DNA from: Vibrio hepatarius
GTDB lineage: Bacteria; Pseudomonadota; Gammaproteobacteria; Enterobacterales; Vibrionaceae
DNA: 64,000 bases
Reading direction: 5' to 3'
Assembly: GCF_018860525.1 (NCBI RefSeq)
Contig: NZ_JAHKPM010000055.1
Span: 1-64,000 of the forward strand
Made by a program: the position numbers and the translations under genes. Below are positions 18,276 to 28,242 of the stretch, piece after piece; positions within the stretch are counted from its first letter, which is position 1; the number at the start of each line of letters is the position of its first letter. The notes beneath the pieces are model-generated. The model did not search any database. It was given only the letters and a program-made list of their open reading frames with translations, and was not told where the DNA came from.

Positions 18276-21029
18276 ATGAAAAAACTTTTTGCCTTATGTT
18301 GGCTATTGCTTGTCGGGTGTGTTCAAAACACACCGTCTTCTCCTGTTCCTATACAACCTAATACTAATTGGTCTTCGGGCACGTTAGACAATGGGCTGAA
18401 GTACCACCTCTACCCAATGGATTCTAAGGAAATATCCATTCGCCTTTTGGTTCATGTAGGTTCAACGGCCGAAGAATTATCCCAGTTAGGTTACGCTCAT
18501 TATGTTGAGCATCTTGCATTTGAGGGCAGTGAAAACTTTACGCCCAAAGAGGTAGAGCGGTTAATGGAAACGACGGGGGCTGAAAAGGGACATGGTGTTA
18601 ATGCTACTACGTCGTACGACAATACGACTTATAAATTCAATCTCCCGAACCCAGAAGCGTTTGATAAGGCAATGCTATGGCTTCGAGATGTAGCAAGTGG
18701 CATCACTTTTTCACCGGAAGAAATTGAACAGGAAAAGAGTATTTTATTGTCTGAAAACCGTTTGTACGACCATATTGTTCAACCATTTTACGATAAGTAT
18801 GATGCTTACCTCATAGAAGGAAGTCTTTATGAAAAGAGATCTCCAGGAGGTACTTCTGAAGCTATTAAAGCCGCAACTCCTGAATCTCTAAAGGCTTTTT
18901 ATAACAAGTGGTATCAGCCACACAACGCTGAGCTGATTATTGCTGGTAATATTGATCGCGCCCAAGCGAAAGTCATGATCGAGAAACTGTTTTCTGATTG
19001 GACAGCCACTAACACAGAGTATGCTCCTGAACTACCCTTGTTGACATCGAAGAATGATGACTTCATCGCTAAAGTCGCTGATGATGAGCATGCTATTTTA
19101 GGTCTTAGGTTTGACCGAGGTGACAGTCTAGTATCAACGCAAGAACAGTTACTAAACAGTGAGCTTGATTATATTGCAGCACAATTAATTAGGTTACGTT
19201 TGAGAACGATTCTTGATGAGCAGTCTATCCCCTATCAGTGGCTGTATTCAGACGTTTACCCATTCCGTAACATCAGTATCTATGAAGTATCATTCGCATT
19301 TTCAGAACCTGAAAGAAACCTTGTTCAGCCGATATTTTTGAAAACATTAGCCTCTTTGAGAGATCATGGTGTCAGTGAGTCTGAATTAGATATAATTATG
19401 GCTGATTATATAAATTGGCGTAAACATGCTGATGAAAACTGGGAAACAAGCAAACCAGAGTATTTTATTAATGAGAAAATAACACAATTAATAACAGGCG
19501 CCCCAACTCAATCACGCAAAGGTTATAAACTCAGTCTTGACCATACTATTCGCAGTGCTGACATCAATACAGTCAATCAGCATCTAAACAATATGCTATC
19601 TTCTCATTATGGAATGTTCGTTGGTGTAGGGGCTACTGAATCCATTGAACATATTGAGCAAGCACTACCAGAGTGGAAAAGCATGTATAAAATCACAGGA
19701 GTTGTGGACAACAACATTAACTTTGATGTTAACGGCTTGGTGGAAGTCAAGTCTTCTAGCCCATTGCCAGATTCAGTTGTGTACGAGAATGGTGAAGAGA
19801 TTTGGACACTGACTAATGGTGTCGAAGTACTGTTAGACCCTGATGTTAATAGTGATTTTGTAAATCTAGTCTATATGTCTGCTGGTGGTAAAGCAGCGTT
19901 AGATAGAGATTTATTGCCTGCCGCTCAAATCTTGTTTCCTGTTATTGCTCGAAGTGGAACTGGAAATTTTAACGGCTCGCAAATGAAGGCTTATGTTCGT
20001 AAAAACTCAATTGAAATGCAGGGTTTTATTGATGATACCGAACATGGTTTTGAAATGAGTGTACCGCGAGAGCATTTTAATCAAGCCTTACAGTTTATGT
20101 ATACCAGTCTCGTTTACCCTAAGTTTGACCCACGGCAGGTGGATGTTATAAAACAAGAGTTTGCAGAGCAGGCTATGTCATACCTTAAATCACCTCTTGG
20201 GCAATGGTATGATGCGATGGACACCAATACATACGCCTCAAGCAGCGCTTACTTCCCAAATTATGCGCGAGATTTTAATAAGGTAACGGTAGATCAAGTC
20301 CAGCAAGCATTCGAACAGTTGTTCAGACAATCAAGAAATAATAAGCTGGTGATTGTTGCTGATGTTAAATCTTCAGACATTACTGACGCGATAAATGACT
20401 ATGTTGCGACCTTACCACTGCAACAAGCAAACGTGCCATCTTATCAAATCGATTATAACTCAAGACCTGATGCCAAGATTAACCTTGCCATTAATAATGA
20501 GCAAAAAGGTCGTTTCATTCTCAGGGTGCACAATAAAAACTCTAGAATTCAAGATGTTAGGCGCGAGTTTATAGACCAAATCATAGAGAATATACTTGCC
20601 AATCGCATAGATAATTATGTACGTGAAGAGCTTAGTTTAGATTATTCTCCATCTAGCTATTCAGCTATGAGCTATAACCAAACTATAACAGATTGGGTAA
20701 TTGAATCTCAGGTAGCTGTGAGTGATTTAACCAAGGTTGAACAAGCTGTCGACAAAGTTGTGACTGATTTGCAAACAGCAGTGACAGAGAGTGAGTTGTC
20801 AGTTGCAAAGAAACGACTTGATCTTTATTTAGACGATGTCGTGAGTAATGCTGATAGTAGTGCTTGGGTAAGAAGTATGTATATGGTTAATGGTTTTGGT
20901 AACGACGTATTGACTGACGCTAAGGGAGTTATCTCAGATATTTCTATCGATGAGGTGAAGGAGCGTATCAATGAGTCTTTTGGGAAAGGAACAGAAAGCT
21001 ATAAATACATTCTTAGCCCTCTAGACTAA
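18276..21029 (+). CDS. M16-family zinc metalloprotease lipoprotein
   Basis: A 917-residue insulinase/pitrilysin-family peptidase. A signal peptide ends in the lipobox LLVGC (Cys15). The inverted zinc motif is HYVEH at 75-79 with the third ligand at Glu153 in EQEKSILLSEN. The second, inactive M16 half occupies about residues 500-917. Members act in the periplasm or outer membrane on peptides and misfolded proteins. It is divergent from the SGNH hydrolase, with 203 AT-rich bases between. A terminator follows at 21093-21114. Confidence 0.88.
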   Translation: MKKLFALCWLLLVGCVQNTPSSPVPIQPNTNWSSGTLDNGLKYHLYPMDSKEISIRLLVHVGSTAEELSQLGYAHYVEHLAFEGSENFTPKEVERLMETTGAEKGHGVNATTSYDNTTYKFNLPNPEAFDKAMLWLRDVASGITFSPEEIEQEKSILLSENRLYDHIVQPFYDKYDAYLIEGSLYEKRSPGGTSEAIKAATPESLKAFYNKWYQPHNAELIIAGNIDRAQAKVMIEKLFSDWTATNTEYAPELPLLTSKNDDFIAKVADDEHAILGLRFDRGDSLVSTQEQLLNSELDYIAAQLIRLRLRTILDEQSIPYQWLYSDVYPFRNISIYEVSFAFSEPERNLVQPIFLKTLASLRDHGVSESELDIIMADYINWRKHADENWETSKPEYFINEKITQLITGAPTQSRKGYKLSLDHTIRSADINTVNQHLNNMLSSHYGMFVGVGATESIEHIEQALPEWKSMYKITGVVDNNINFDVNGLVEVKSSSPLPDSVVYENGEEIWTLTNGVEVLLDPDVNSDFVNLVYMSAGGKAALDRDLLPAAQILFPVIARSGTGNFNGSQMKAYVRKNSIEMQGFIDDTEHGFEMSVPREHFNQALQFMYTSLVYPKFDPRQVDVIKQEFAEQAMSYLKSPLGQWYDAMDTNTYASSSAYFPNYARDFNKVTVDQVQQAFEQLFRQSRNNKLVIVADVKSSDITDAINDYVATLPLQQANVPSYQIDYNSRPDAKINLAINNEQKGRFILRVHNKNSRIQDVRREFIDQIIENILANRIDNYVREELSLDYSPSSYSAMSYNQTITDWVIESQVAVSDLTKVEQAVDKVVTDLQTAVTESELSVAKKRLDLYLDDVVSNADSSAWVRSMYMVNGFGNDVLTDAKGVISDISIDEVKERINESFGKGTESYKYILSPLD

Positions 21030-21092
21030 ATTGTACTCCGTTCTCTTCAGGTAGCAATTTTAATAAATCTACTTTGATTTAACTCAGTGATA

Positions 21093-21114
21093 GAAGCCCT
21101 TAATTAAGGGCTTC
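21093..21114. terminator. Bidirectional terminator between M16 peptidase and DUF2797 genes
   Basis: GAAGCCCT and AGGGCTTC form an 8-bp stem around a 6-base loop, with short T-rich flanks on both sides of two convergent genes. Confidence 0.75.
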
Positions 21115-21134
21115 TTTGCTTGCGATGTGGTTGC

Positions 21135-21965
21135 TTAACCACTCACTTCCACTTCGTATGACGTGAATTTTCGGATATTAATAACACCAGTATCAAAAAT
21201 CATATATTGCCCTTTGAGCCCTTGTAAAGTTCCAGTTACTTCAGGGTTCTTATCAAAGTTGTGCGATGTGATTTTACTTGGGTGTTGAAGTACAGGATAA
21301 CCAATCTGAGTGATTTTATTATCAAGTAACTCAATCGCGTCTTCACCAAACTGTTGTTTAATCTCTTCAATTTTGGGCTCAATTAGAGGTAGTAACTCAG
21401 TTATTTTTTGTTTGAGTGCTAAAGGCTCACTATCTTGCTTGAGTAACGTTCTCCAGTTGGTTTTGTCAGCTATGTGCTTTGCTAGTTCTACTTCAATAAG
21501 ACCTGAAATGTATCGTGTTCGGACTTTAAAAATAGGTAAGCCTTGGGTAGCACCTTGATCTATCCAACGCGTGGGAATTTGGGTGTGACGCGTAATTCCG
21601 ACTTTAACACCAGAGGTATTTGATAGGTAAACATAGTGGTCTACCATACAGTTCTCTTCTCCCCAAGACGGTTCTCGACAAGTACCTTGATCATAATGAC
21701 ATGTTTCAGGCTTCATGATGCACATGTCGCAACTGGCAAGTTTTTTCATACAGACGAAGCAATGCCCCTGTGAATAGCTTTTTTTAGTCTTTTTACCACA
21801 TGAACAACAAAAAATATTGCCGGTGTGGGTCAAAGTAAGTATCTGACCGATAAATGGTTTAAGATCGATGAGTTGTTCTCCAACAGGGAGTTGGTATTGA
21901 ACCTGTGTATCTAATGAGGCCCGCATTTTTTTTAACGTTCCTTTGGCGATGAAAGACATAGACAT
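21135..21965 (-). CDS. DUF2797 domain protein with Cys-rich zinc-binding motifs
   Basis: The 276-residue protein has a Cys-rich segment at about residues 53-102, which includes CCSCGKKT, CFVCMKK, CDMCIMK and CHYDQGTC. It looks like two zinc ribbons. A conserved block follows, with HYVYLSNTSGVKVGITR and IPTRWIDQGA, that is characteristic of DUF2797 and vaguely recalls GIY-YIG-like folds. A nucleic-acid role is often guessed for the family, but no function is established to my knowledge. It is convergent with the M16 gene. Confidence 0.75.
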   Translation of the reverse strand: MSMSFIAKGTLKKMRASLDTQVQYQLPVGEQLIDLKPFIGQILTLTHTGNIFCCSCGKKTKKSYSQGHCFVCMKKLASCDMCIMKPETCHYDQGTCREPSWGEENCMVDHYVYLSNTSGVKVGITRHTQIPTRWIDQGATQGLPIFKVRTRYISGLIEVELAKHIADKTNWRTLLKQDSEPLALKQKITELLPLIEPKIEEIKQQFGEDAIELLDNKITQIGYPVLQHPSKITSHNFDKNPEVTGTLQGLKGQYMIFDTGVINIRKFTSYEVEVSG

Positions 21966-22046
21966 TGCTCTTTATTTTTGGTTTTAAGTGTATTAGATAA
22001 GGTAAATAGGGGTAATCTACTGAGGTAAGCCGAAGAATTACTGGGC

Positions 22047-22805
22047 TTAGGGCGTACTATTATCCATATTTGTGGTAGTTGGTATGGCCTCTTCTTTATG
22101 TATTGGCTCTTTCGGACCAAGAAATTTAGGCTTTTCACGCATTATGTAAAGATCAAGTACAGCCTTTACTCTGGCAAACACTTCACGTAATCGAACTTTG
22201 TATCCTGAATGTGAACTAGGGCCGGGGACGGCAAAGCATTTAGCATTGATGTGATGAAAATTAGCAATGAATAATGCCCGTTCACAGTGAAATTTCTGCG
22301 TAATAATCAGAAAATTATCTGTTTCGAATATTTCTTTTGCTCTAATAATGGAGTCGAGCGTCCTAAAGCCAGCATAATCCAGAAAAATATGCTCCTCAGG
22401 TATGTTAGCTTTAAGAAGATCACGTTTCATTGTCCAGGGTTCGTTATAAGAGCGATGAGCATTATCACCACTTAGAAGAAAGTTTTCGACCTTTTCTCTT
22501 CGATATAAGCTTACGGCTGCGTTAATTCGATTAATATAGTAGTCATTGAGAATTTTACCTAAATACTTACTTGTACCAAGTACCACAGCGACATCAAACT
22601 TACCAATTTCTTCTGACTCACTGTAAACTTGATCTTTCGTTTGGTAAGAAACCCACCGGTCAATAATGAATAACGCAGCAGAACCGCAAATTAAAATAAG
22701 CGGTAAACACCTAAGGATCTTTAGCAGGTACGCTAAATAATGATCAGAGGGTTTAGGTTGATGGAAAAGCCTTCTCACTAAATTTGTTGATTCCGTTGTG
22801 CCCAT
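22047..22805 (-). CDS. sanA: SanA/YdcF-family (DUF218) membrane protein
   Basis: The protein has one transmembrane segment (about residues 30-50) followed by the DUF218 domain: VAVVLGTSKYL, INRINAAVSLYRR, FLLSGDN, and ITQKFHCERALF. SanA of E. coli supports envelope barrier function at high temperature. The start is uncertain: ATG 22805 is used, ATG 22826 is seven codons longer, and a GTG overlaps the upstream stop as TAGTG. None has a clear ribosome binding site. In each case it overlaps or abuts the DUF3392 gene, implying coupled translation. Confidence 0.78.
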   Translation of the reverse strand: MGTTESTNLVRRLFHQPKPSDHYLAYLLKILRCLPLILICGSAALFIIDRWVSYQTKDQVYSESEEIGKFDVAVVLGTSKYLGKILNDYYINRINAAVSLYRREKVENFLLSGDNAHRSYNEPWTMKRDLLKANIPEEHIFLDYAGFRTLDSIIRAKEIFETDNFLIITQKFHCERALFIANFHHINAKCFAVPGPSSHSGYKVRLREVFARVKAVLDLYIMREKPKFLGPKEPIHKEEAIPTTTNMDNSTP

Positions 22806-23107
22806 GAGCCGATAAATATAAAGCATACAACAACTATTGAGAACATGATGCCTGCATCTAAGCTATGTAATGTCCGAGCTAGGTAAGGTGTTGCTTTTAC
22901 GATTATTAACCCATAACCAAATGCGTTGATTAAAATAAATATTATGGTTCTGACTAAGAAATGTTGGTTACGGACAAATTTTCTTAGCAGTTTATTTATT
23001 TCACCGCCAAAAACAACCAGTATACAGGCAATAAGTGCGATAGATATTTCATTTAAATACGGCAGGAGGTAATGCCCTGCTGGAGAGAGGAATTCAAAAA
23101 TCATCAT
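22778..23107 (-). CDS. DUF3392 inner-membrane protein
   Basis: A 109-residue protein with four hydrophobic segments, matching the DUF3392 family of Vibrionaceae and relatives. No function is known. Its 3' end overlaps the start of the SanA-like gene, so the two form a unit. The maeA terminator lies just upstream. Confidence 0.75.
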   Translation of the reverse strand: MMIFEFLSPAGHYLLPYLNEISIALIACILVVFGGEINKLLRKFVRNQHFLVRTIIFILINAFGYGLIIVKATPYLARTLHSLDAGIMFSIVVVCFIFIGSWAQRNQQI

Positions 23108-23115
23108 ATATAAAG

Positions 23116-23133
23116 GCCCCTGTTACCAGGGGC
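23116..23133 (-). terminator. Terminator of the malic enzyme gene
   Basis: GCCCCTG and CAGGGGC form a 7-bp stem with a tetraloop, followed in the minus direction by a short T-rich stretch. It lies 16 bp past the maeA stop and close before the DUF3392 start. Confidence 0.8.
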
Positions 23134-23148
23134 TTAAACCATTAAAAA

Positions 23149-24837
23149 TTAGAAAGAAGTACGCTTATATTTGCGGTATACAGGTTGCCAGAAGTGATGC
23201 TCAATAGATTCTTCCAGAGCATCATCAGGAATTTCCAACGCTACACCTACCTCGATCGCTTTCTTTGCTACAGCAAAGGCAATTTTTTTAGATACTGAAT
23301 GGATAGCCTCTAAAGGTGGAAGCAATGCACCCTGGCCGTTAACTGCCATAGGAGAGCATGTTGCAAGAGCACGGCTAGATTCCATTAGCATTTCATCTGT
23401 GACTCGTTTGGCCTGTACCGAGAGTACGCCTAATCCAATACCAGGGAAGATATAGCTGTTGTTACATTGTGCAATTGGGTAGGTTTTTCCATTATGCACG
23501 ACAGGATCAAATGGGCTTCCTGTTGCAACTAGTGCTTCTCCATTAGTCCATTCGATAATGTCATGAGGTGTTGCTTCTACTCGGCTAGTTGGATTGGATA
23601 GTGGAAATACGATTGGGCGTGAACAGTGTTTATGCATTTCCTTTATTACGTCCTCGCTGAACAAGCCAGGAGCACCTGAAACTCCTATCAAGACGGTAGG
23701 TTTTGCATTGCTCATCACATCGAGTAAGGAAAAACCGGTCCCATCAGCTTCCCAGCTGTCTGTTGCACTGTGCTTTTGTACCAGCCTTTGCTGGAAATCA
23801 AGTAAGTTAGGCATACCTTCTTGCAATAAACCCCAGCGGTCAACCATGTATACTTGGGATCTGGCTTTCTGGTCAGAAATACCTTCGGAGATCATTTGTG
23901 CAATGATGGCTTCAGCTATACCACAGCCAGCCGATCCTGCTCCTAGGAAGGTAATACGCTGTTCTGACAGCATCGTTCCTGCTGCTTCGCACGCTGCTAA
24001 TAGTGATCCGACAGTCACTGCTGCAGTACCTTGAATATCATCGTTAAAGCAACAAATACGATCTTTGTATCGCTCAAGTAGAGGCATGGCATTTTTTTGA
24101 GCGAAATCTTCAAACTGAATTAATGCTTCTGGCCAACGGTGATGAATAGCTTGGATGAAATCTTCGACGAAAGCATCGTATTCAGTACCCGTAATTCGGG
24201 GGTGACGCCAGCCCATGTACATTGGATCGGCAAGACGCTGAGGGTTATTTGTACCCACGTCCAAAACGATGGGTAGTGTATATGCTGGACTGATGCCACC
24301 GCAGGCAGTATAAAGTGCTAGCTTACCTATTGGGATCCCCATGCCACCTATACCTTGGTCACCAAGGCCTAGAATTCGTTCACCATCAGTTACTACGATG
24401 ACCTTAACGTTGTGGTTTGATGCGTTATTTAATAGGTCATCAATTCGGTCTCGATTCGCAAATGAAATAAATAGCCCACGACCTCGACGATAAATATTTG
24501 AGAAATTTTCGCATGCGGCTCCCACTGTCGGAGTATATATAATGGGCATCATTTCAGAGACGTGGTTTTGCACCAATCGATAGAACAAGGTCTCGTTAGT
24601 ATCTTGAATGTTACGTAGATAAATGTGTTTATCCATATCACTTTCGAAGTTTTGATACTGTTGGTACGCTCGTTCCACTTGCTCCTGAATGGTTTCAGTT
24701 GTCTCTGGCAACAATCCTTCCAAATTGAATGAAGCTCTTTCCTTAGCAGAAAATGCGCTGCCTTTATTGAGAAGAGGCGTACTAAGAAGCGCTGGACCTG
24801 CGTAGGGAATATATAAGGGACGTTTATCGTTATTCAT
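23149..24837 (-). CDS. maeA: NAD-dependent malic enzyme
   Basis: MaeA (SfcA) decarboxylates malate to pyruvate with NAD. The 562 residues are colinear with the 565-residue E. coli enzyme. Visible motifs are [10 protein letters not shown] near 110, the substrate/metal region FEDFAQKNA and FNDDIQGTA, and the dinucleotide fold [11 protein letters not shown]. The ATG at 24837 follows AGGCAAGTG; a GTG one codon earlier is possible. It is a single-gene unit divergent from the helicase gene. Confidence 0.95.
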   Translation of the reverse strand: MNNDKRPLYIPYAGPALLSTPLLNKGSAFSAKERASFNLEGLLPETTETIQEQVERAYQQYQNFESDMDKHIYLRNIQDTNETLFYRLVQNHVSEMMPIIYTPTVGAACENFSNIYRRGRGLFISFANRDRIDDLLNNASNHNVKVIVVTDGERILGLGDQGIGGMGIPIGKLALYTACGGISPAYTLPIVLDVGTNNPQRLADPMYMGWRHPRITGTEYDAFVEDFIQAIHHRWPEALIQFEDFAQKNAMPLLERYKDRICCFNDDIQGTAAVTVGSLLAACEAAGTMLSEQRITFLGAGSAGCGIAEAIIAQMISEGISDQKARSQVYMVDRWGLLQEGMPNLLDFQQRLVQKHSATDSWEADGTGFSLLDVMSNAKPTVLIGVSGAPGLFSEDVIKEMHKHCSRPIVFPLSNPTSRVEATPHDIIEWTNGEALVATGSPFDPVVHNGKTYPIAQCNNSYIFPGIGLGVLSVQAKRVTDEMLMESSRALATCSPMAVNGQGALLPPLEAIHSVSKKIAFAVAKKAIEVGVALEIPDDALEESIEHHFWQPVYRKYKRTSF

Positions 24838-24972
24838 CACTTGCCTATAAATGTAGGGTCTTAAGGAACGGGAACCAGAAAATGATAGGGATTAGTGGCC
24901 ATATTGTAAACCGAATATTCCTGCATTCTGGACCAGATTAAGTATATACTTTCAACCTTTTCCAAGATCTGG

Positions 24973-27327
24973 ATGCTCACTATGTTCAGCTTACCCATAG
25001 ATACCCTTAAATCTGACTTTCTTAACCGTTTATCTACTCACAATATGATAGTAGAAGCCGAAACTGGCTCCGGCAAATCGACAAGGTTACCAATTTGGGC
25101 ACAGGAAAGGGGAAGAGTACTGGTTATAGAGCCAAGACGTATAGCATGTACGTCACTTGCTCAGTTTCTTGCGGAGCAAAAAAACGAGCGTGTGGGAGAG
25201 TCAATTGGCTACTCGATTAAGTTGCAAAATTGCTGTACAGACGATACTCAGGTCATTTTCGTTACTCCCGGTGTTGCTTTACGCTGGTTTGCCGAAAATG
25301 AACTTGCAGGATTTAAAACCGTTATCGTAGATGAATTTCATGAGCGCCGCTGGGATACCGATATACTGGTTGCTTTGCTAAAAGAGTCTAATTTGCATCG
25401 TTTAGTAATTACTTCAGCAACGATAGAAGGACAAAAACTGGCTCGATATACTGATGCCGAGCTATTGCAATCTAAAGGCCGGAGCTATCATGTAGCAATA
25501 GTAAATCGCGCTGGGGATTCACGCCAACTGCCAGATAGTCGTCATCTTGAATCTAGTGTAAAAAAAGAAGTTGAAGCGCTACTGGATCTTGATGGTGATA
25601 TCTTGGTTTTTTTACCGGGTAGAAAAGAGATAAGTCAATGTCAAAACATGCTTTCACACTTAGCTGATGCGGTAGTTGTCCCACTCCATGCATCAGTCAC
25701 CGATCGGCAAAGAACGATCGCGTTAACACCTCAGAACCAAAAGAAAATCGTACTGGCAACCAATGTTGCTGAGACATCGCTTACTATACCCAATGTTGTG
25801 GCGGTAATAGATTCCGGTTTAGAACGTCGAACTGAACAGCGAAATGGTAAAACAACCTTATGCCTTAAACATATTTCCAAAGCAAGTGCTTGCCAAAGGA
25901 GTGGTCGAGCTGGAAGAGTAATGGATGGTATCTGCGTTAGGTTGTACGGTGAGTTTGCGGCATTATCTGAAATTACTCCACCAGAACTACATCGAGAAGC
26001 GCTAAGTGAAGCAATGCTTGCGGCAGCATGTTGTGGATACCGTTTATCAGATTTGAGTTTTCTTGAACCCTTACCAGAGAAATCGTTGCACCAGGCAACC
26101 AAGATGCTCAATCAAATGGGGGCGATAGACCAAGAAGGTCGAGCGACGTTACATGGTCAACGTATCTACCCCTTACCAATAGATGCCCTATATGCGGATC
26201 TTGTTACTCGTATGCCAACTCGAAGCTTGCAAGAGGCTATGGTTGACCTCACGTCGGTATTGACTACTCCAGCAAACATATGCCGCCTATCTTCTTGTGA
26301 GGAATTACAAGGGCAGCTTAACTTTGAAGAGCCACTAGGTTGTGATGGAGAGCTCATGATACGCACTCTAAGGGGGAAAGTGTTCTCAGGTGTAACGGTG
26401 GATAGAGAAGCACTGAAAGAAGCCCAATTACTTTCAAACCAAATGCGCTTGGTGTTTGAATTACCTCAGTTAAGCGTTGCTTCTCGTTATACACATGAGG
26501 AGCTAGTAGAAGCTGTAGCTCGATTACATCCTGAGCTCTTGTTTGTTCGGCGAGAAAAACGTCGTGGTGCACTAGGTAATGGGCAGATGGAGGTGACTTT
26601 GGGGCGTAACAGTCGTTTATCGGATAAGGCTGAAGCTGCTCTGGTGATGGATACACATAGCCTGCCAGGAAGAGGAGTTAAACAAACATTGAACTTGGCC
26701 ACTTTTACTATGCCAGTAAAGCTTGCGCTTTTTGAAAGACTTAGTATCGGAGAGTGGGTTGAAGGGGAGGGCATACTTGTCAATGATATGCCTCATGTCG
26801 CAATGACTTTGATGTATTCTGGACGTAAAGTAGCGGCCAAAATGCAGTTAGCTCAGGGAGGCTTGGCAAGTAAGTTATTACTTGAATCCGTAAAGCGAGA
26901 AGACGTTCTCCCTGGCTTTGCCAAGCTGCGTCATCAGCAAATAGAGCATTTTAAGCTTTATAGCATCATAGAAAAAGCACCATCATCGATAGAGTTAGAA
27001 GACTTAAGTTTTGACTCTTGGTTTATCAAACAGTTAGATGAATTAGAGATGACAGAGCTATCTGATCTAGACGTATTTACTGCCAATGACTTTCCTTTTG
27101 ATGGAATACCTGCATGGGAGTATGAAGATTTTGCCGCTAGATACCCATTTCAGCTTTATATTGGTGACTTAAATTTGAGTGTGGAGTATGTACCAAATAA
27201 AAAGTTGGTTTATGTTGTTTATCAGTCAGGTCTTCGCAAAGGAGATCCCAAAAGATGGGAGTTACCAAGATGGTCTGGATGGAGAATTCAATACAAGAAA
27301 GCAAGTAGGATAGTCAATATCAGTTAG
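24973..27327 (+). CDS. HrpB-like DEAH-box ATP-dependent helicase
   Basis: A 784-residue superfamily 2 helicase. Motif I is AETGSGKST, motif Ia is EPRRIA, motif II is DEFH in place of the usual DEAH/DEIH, motif III is SATIEG, and motif VI is QRSGRAGR. The C-terminal part matches the HrpB layout but is shorter than E. coli HrpB (about 810-820 residues). RNA is the presumed substrate. The start may be the first ATG or one three codons later; neither has a strong site. Confidence 0.85.
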   Translation: MLTMFSLPIDTLKSDFLNRLSTHNMIVEAETGSGKSTRLPIWAQERGRVLVIEPRRIACTSLAQFLAEQKNERVGESIGYSIKLQNCCTDDTQVIFVTPGVALRWFAENELAGFKTVIVDEFHERRWDTDILVALLKESNLHRLVITSATIEGQKLARYTDAELLQSKGRSYHVAIVNRAGDSRQLPDSRHLESSVKKEVEALLDLDGDILVFLPGRKEISQCQNMLSHLADAVVVPLHASVTDRQRTIALTPQNQKKIVLATNVAETSLTIPNVVAVIDSGLERRTEQRNGKTTLCLKHISKASACQRSGRAGRVMDGICVRLYGEFAALSEITPPELHREALSEAMLAAACCGYRLSDLSFLEPLPEKSLHQATKMLNQMGAIDQEGRATLHGQRIYPLPIDALYADLVTRMPTRSLQEAMVDLTSVLTTPANICRLSSCEELQGQLNFEEPLGCDGELMIRTLRGKVFSGVTVDREALKEAQLLSNQMRLVFELPQLSVASRYTHEELVEAVARLHPELLFVRREKRRGALGNGQMEVTLGRNSRLSDKAEAALVMDTHSLPGRGVKQTLNLATFTMPVKLALFERLSIGEWVEGEGILVNDMPHVAMTLMYSGRKVAAKMQLAQGGLASKLLLESVKREDVLPGFAKLRHQQIEHFKLYSIIEKAPSSIELEDLSFDSWFIKQLDELEMTELSDLDVFTANDFPFDGIPAWEYEDFAARYPFQLYIGDLNLSVEYVPNKKLVYVVYQSGLRKGDPKRWELPRWSGWRIQYKKASRIVNIS

Positions 27328-27539
27328 TGTGAAGTCTTTCAGTAAAAGCGATGATGACGATATGAAAGTAATAGGGTGGCATTTAACTAATTGTTTTCCA
27401 GTCCATTACCCATTCAGATAAGCCTCTTAGAAAACCTGTGTATCTAGACTATACTTTTGTAATACATATCGGCAGCCGCTTAGTTTTTGAGAATGTTTTC
27501 CTTTACATGGCTTAATTGGCCTGTGTTATAGAGGTGCTC

Positions 27540-28172
27540 ATGGATGTCAAACCACCTTACATTTTACTGTCTTTGATGCTTTTAGGTCTGTTACCTATGT
27601 TCACTACCAATGCCAGTAACAACTTCAATTACAATTATCTTTATGCGGACTTGAGTGCGGGATCATATGATGATGACTTAGGTACCAATAGCAACGTGAC
27701 CTCCCTAGCGGTAGGGGGAAAGAAGCAATTTGATAAAAAAATCCTAGCCACACTTGATTACGAAGCAAGGTTTATTCATCCAAACGATAACACAACTACT
27801 GAAAACTATATTTTATTACCTGGTGTTGCATTTAATTACTCTCTTGACGATAAATGGGATCTTATAGCTGGAGCAAAAACTGGCTATGTCTGGTCGTCCT
27901 CATCCAATGACATTACAGATGAGAAACTTTTTAGCGACGGAAAGTTTATGTGGGCCGGCGATGTCACCTTAAAACATGAGATAAGTCAATATTGGCAAAT
28001 ATCATTAATTGGTGAGCTTCGACGCAGTGATTTTTTAGATGAAGATATCTTTAATATGCGTGCAGGCTATCAGGTAACGGATAAGATTGTGGTCGCTGGT
28101 TTCTACACTCATATAAATAATGGTAAAACCACCACCAATGAAGGTGGAATCAGTGTGAAGTATTTATATTAG
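27540..28172 (+). CDS. Predicted outer-membrane beta-barrel protein
   Basis: The protein has a signal peptide (about 1-27) and then alternating amphipathic strands rich in Tyr, Asn, Asp and Gly, ending in an aromatic residue (SVKYLY), the C-terminal signature of outer-membrane barrels. I start it at ATG 27540 because GAGGTG precedes it, giving 210 residues; the frame itself opens eight codons earlier. The size fits an eight- to ten-strand barrel of the OmpA/OmpW kind. No specific family is recognised. It stands alone between the helicase gene and a terminator. Confidence 0.7.
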   Translation: MDVKPPYILLSLMLLGLLPMFTTNASNNFNYNYLYADLSAGSYDDDLGTNSNVTSLAVGGKKQFDKKILATLDYEARFIHPNDNTTTENYILLPGVAFNYSLDDKWDLIAGAKTGYVWSSSSNDITDEKLFSDGKFMWAGDVTLKHEISQYWQISLIGELRRSDFLDEDIFNMRAGYQVTDKIVVAGFYTHINNGKTTTNEGGISVKYLY

Positions 28173-28205
28173 TTGATGAATATGTGTATCGCTTTCACTA
28201 TGAAA

Positions 28206-28231
28206 AAAGAGCCAGTGATAACTGGCTCTTT
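28206..28231. terminator. Bidirectional terminator between the barrel gene and aspC
   Basis: AAAGAGCCAGT pairs perfectly with ACTGGCTCTTT around a 4-base loop, with A- and T-rich flanks. It serves both convergent genes. Confidence 0.92.
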
Positions 28232-28242
28232 CGCTCTTTTAT

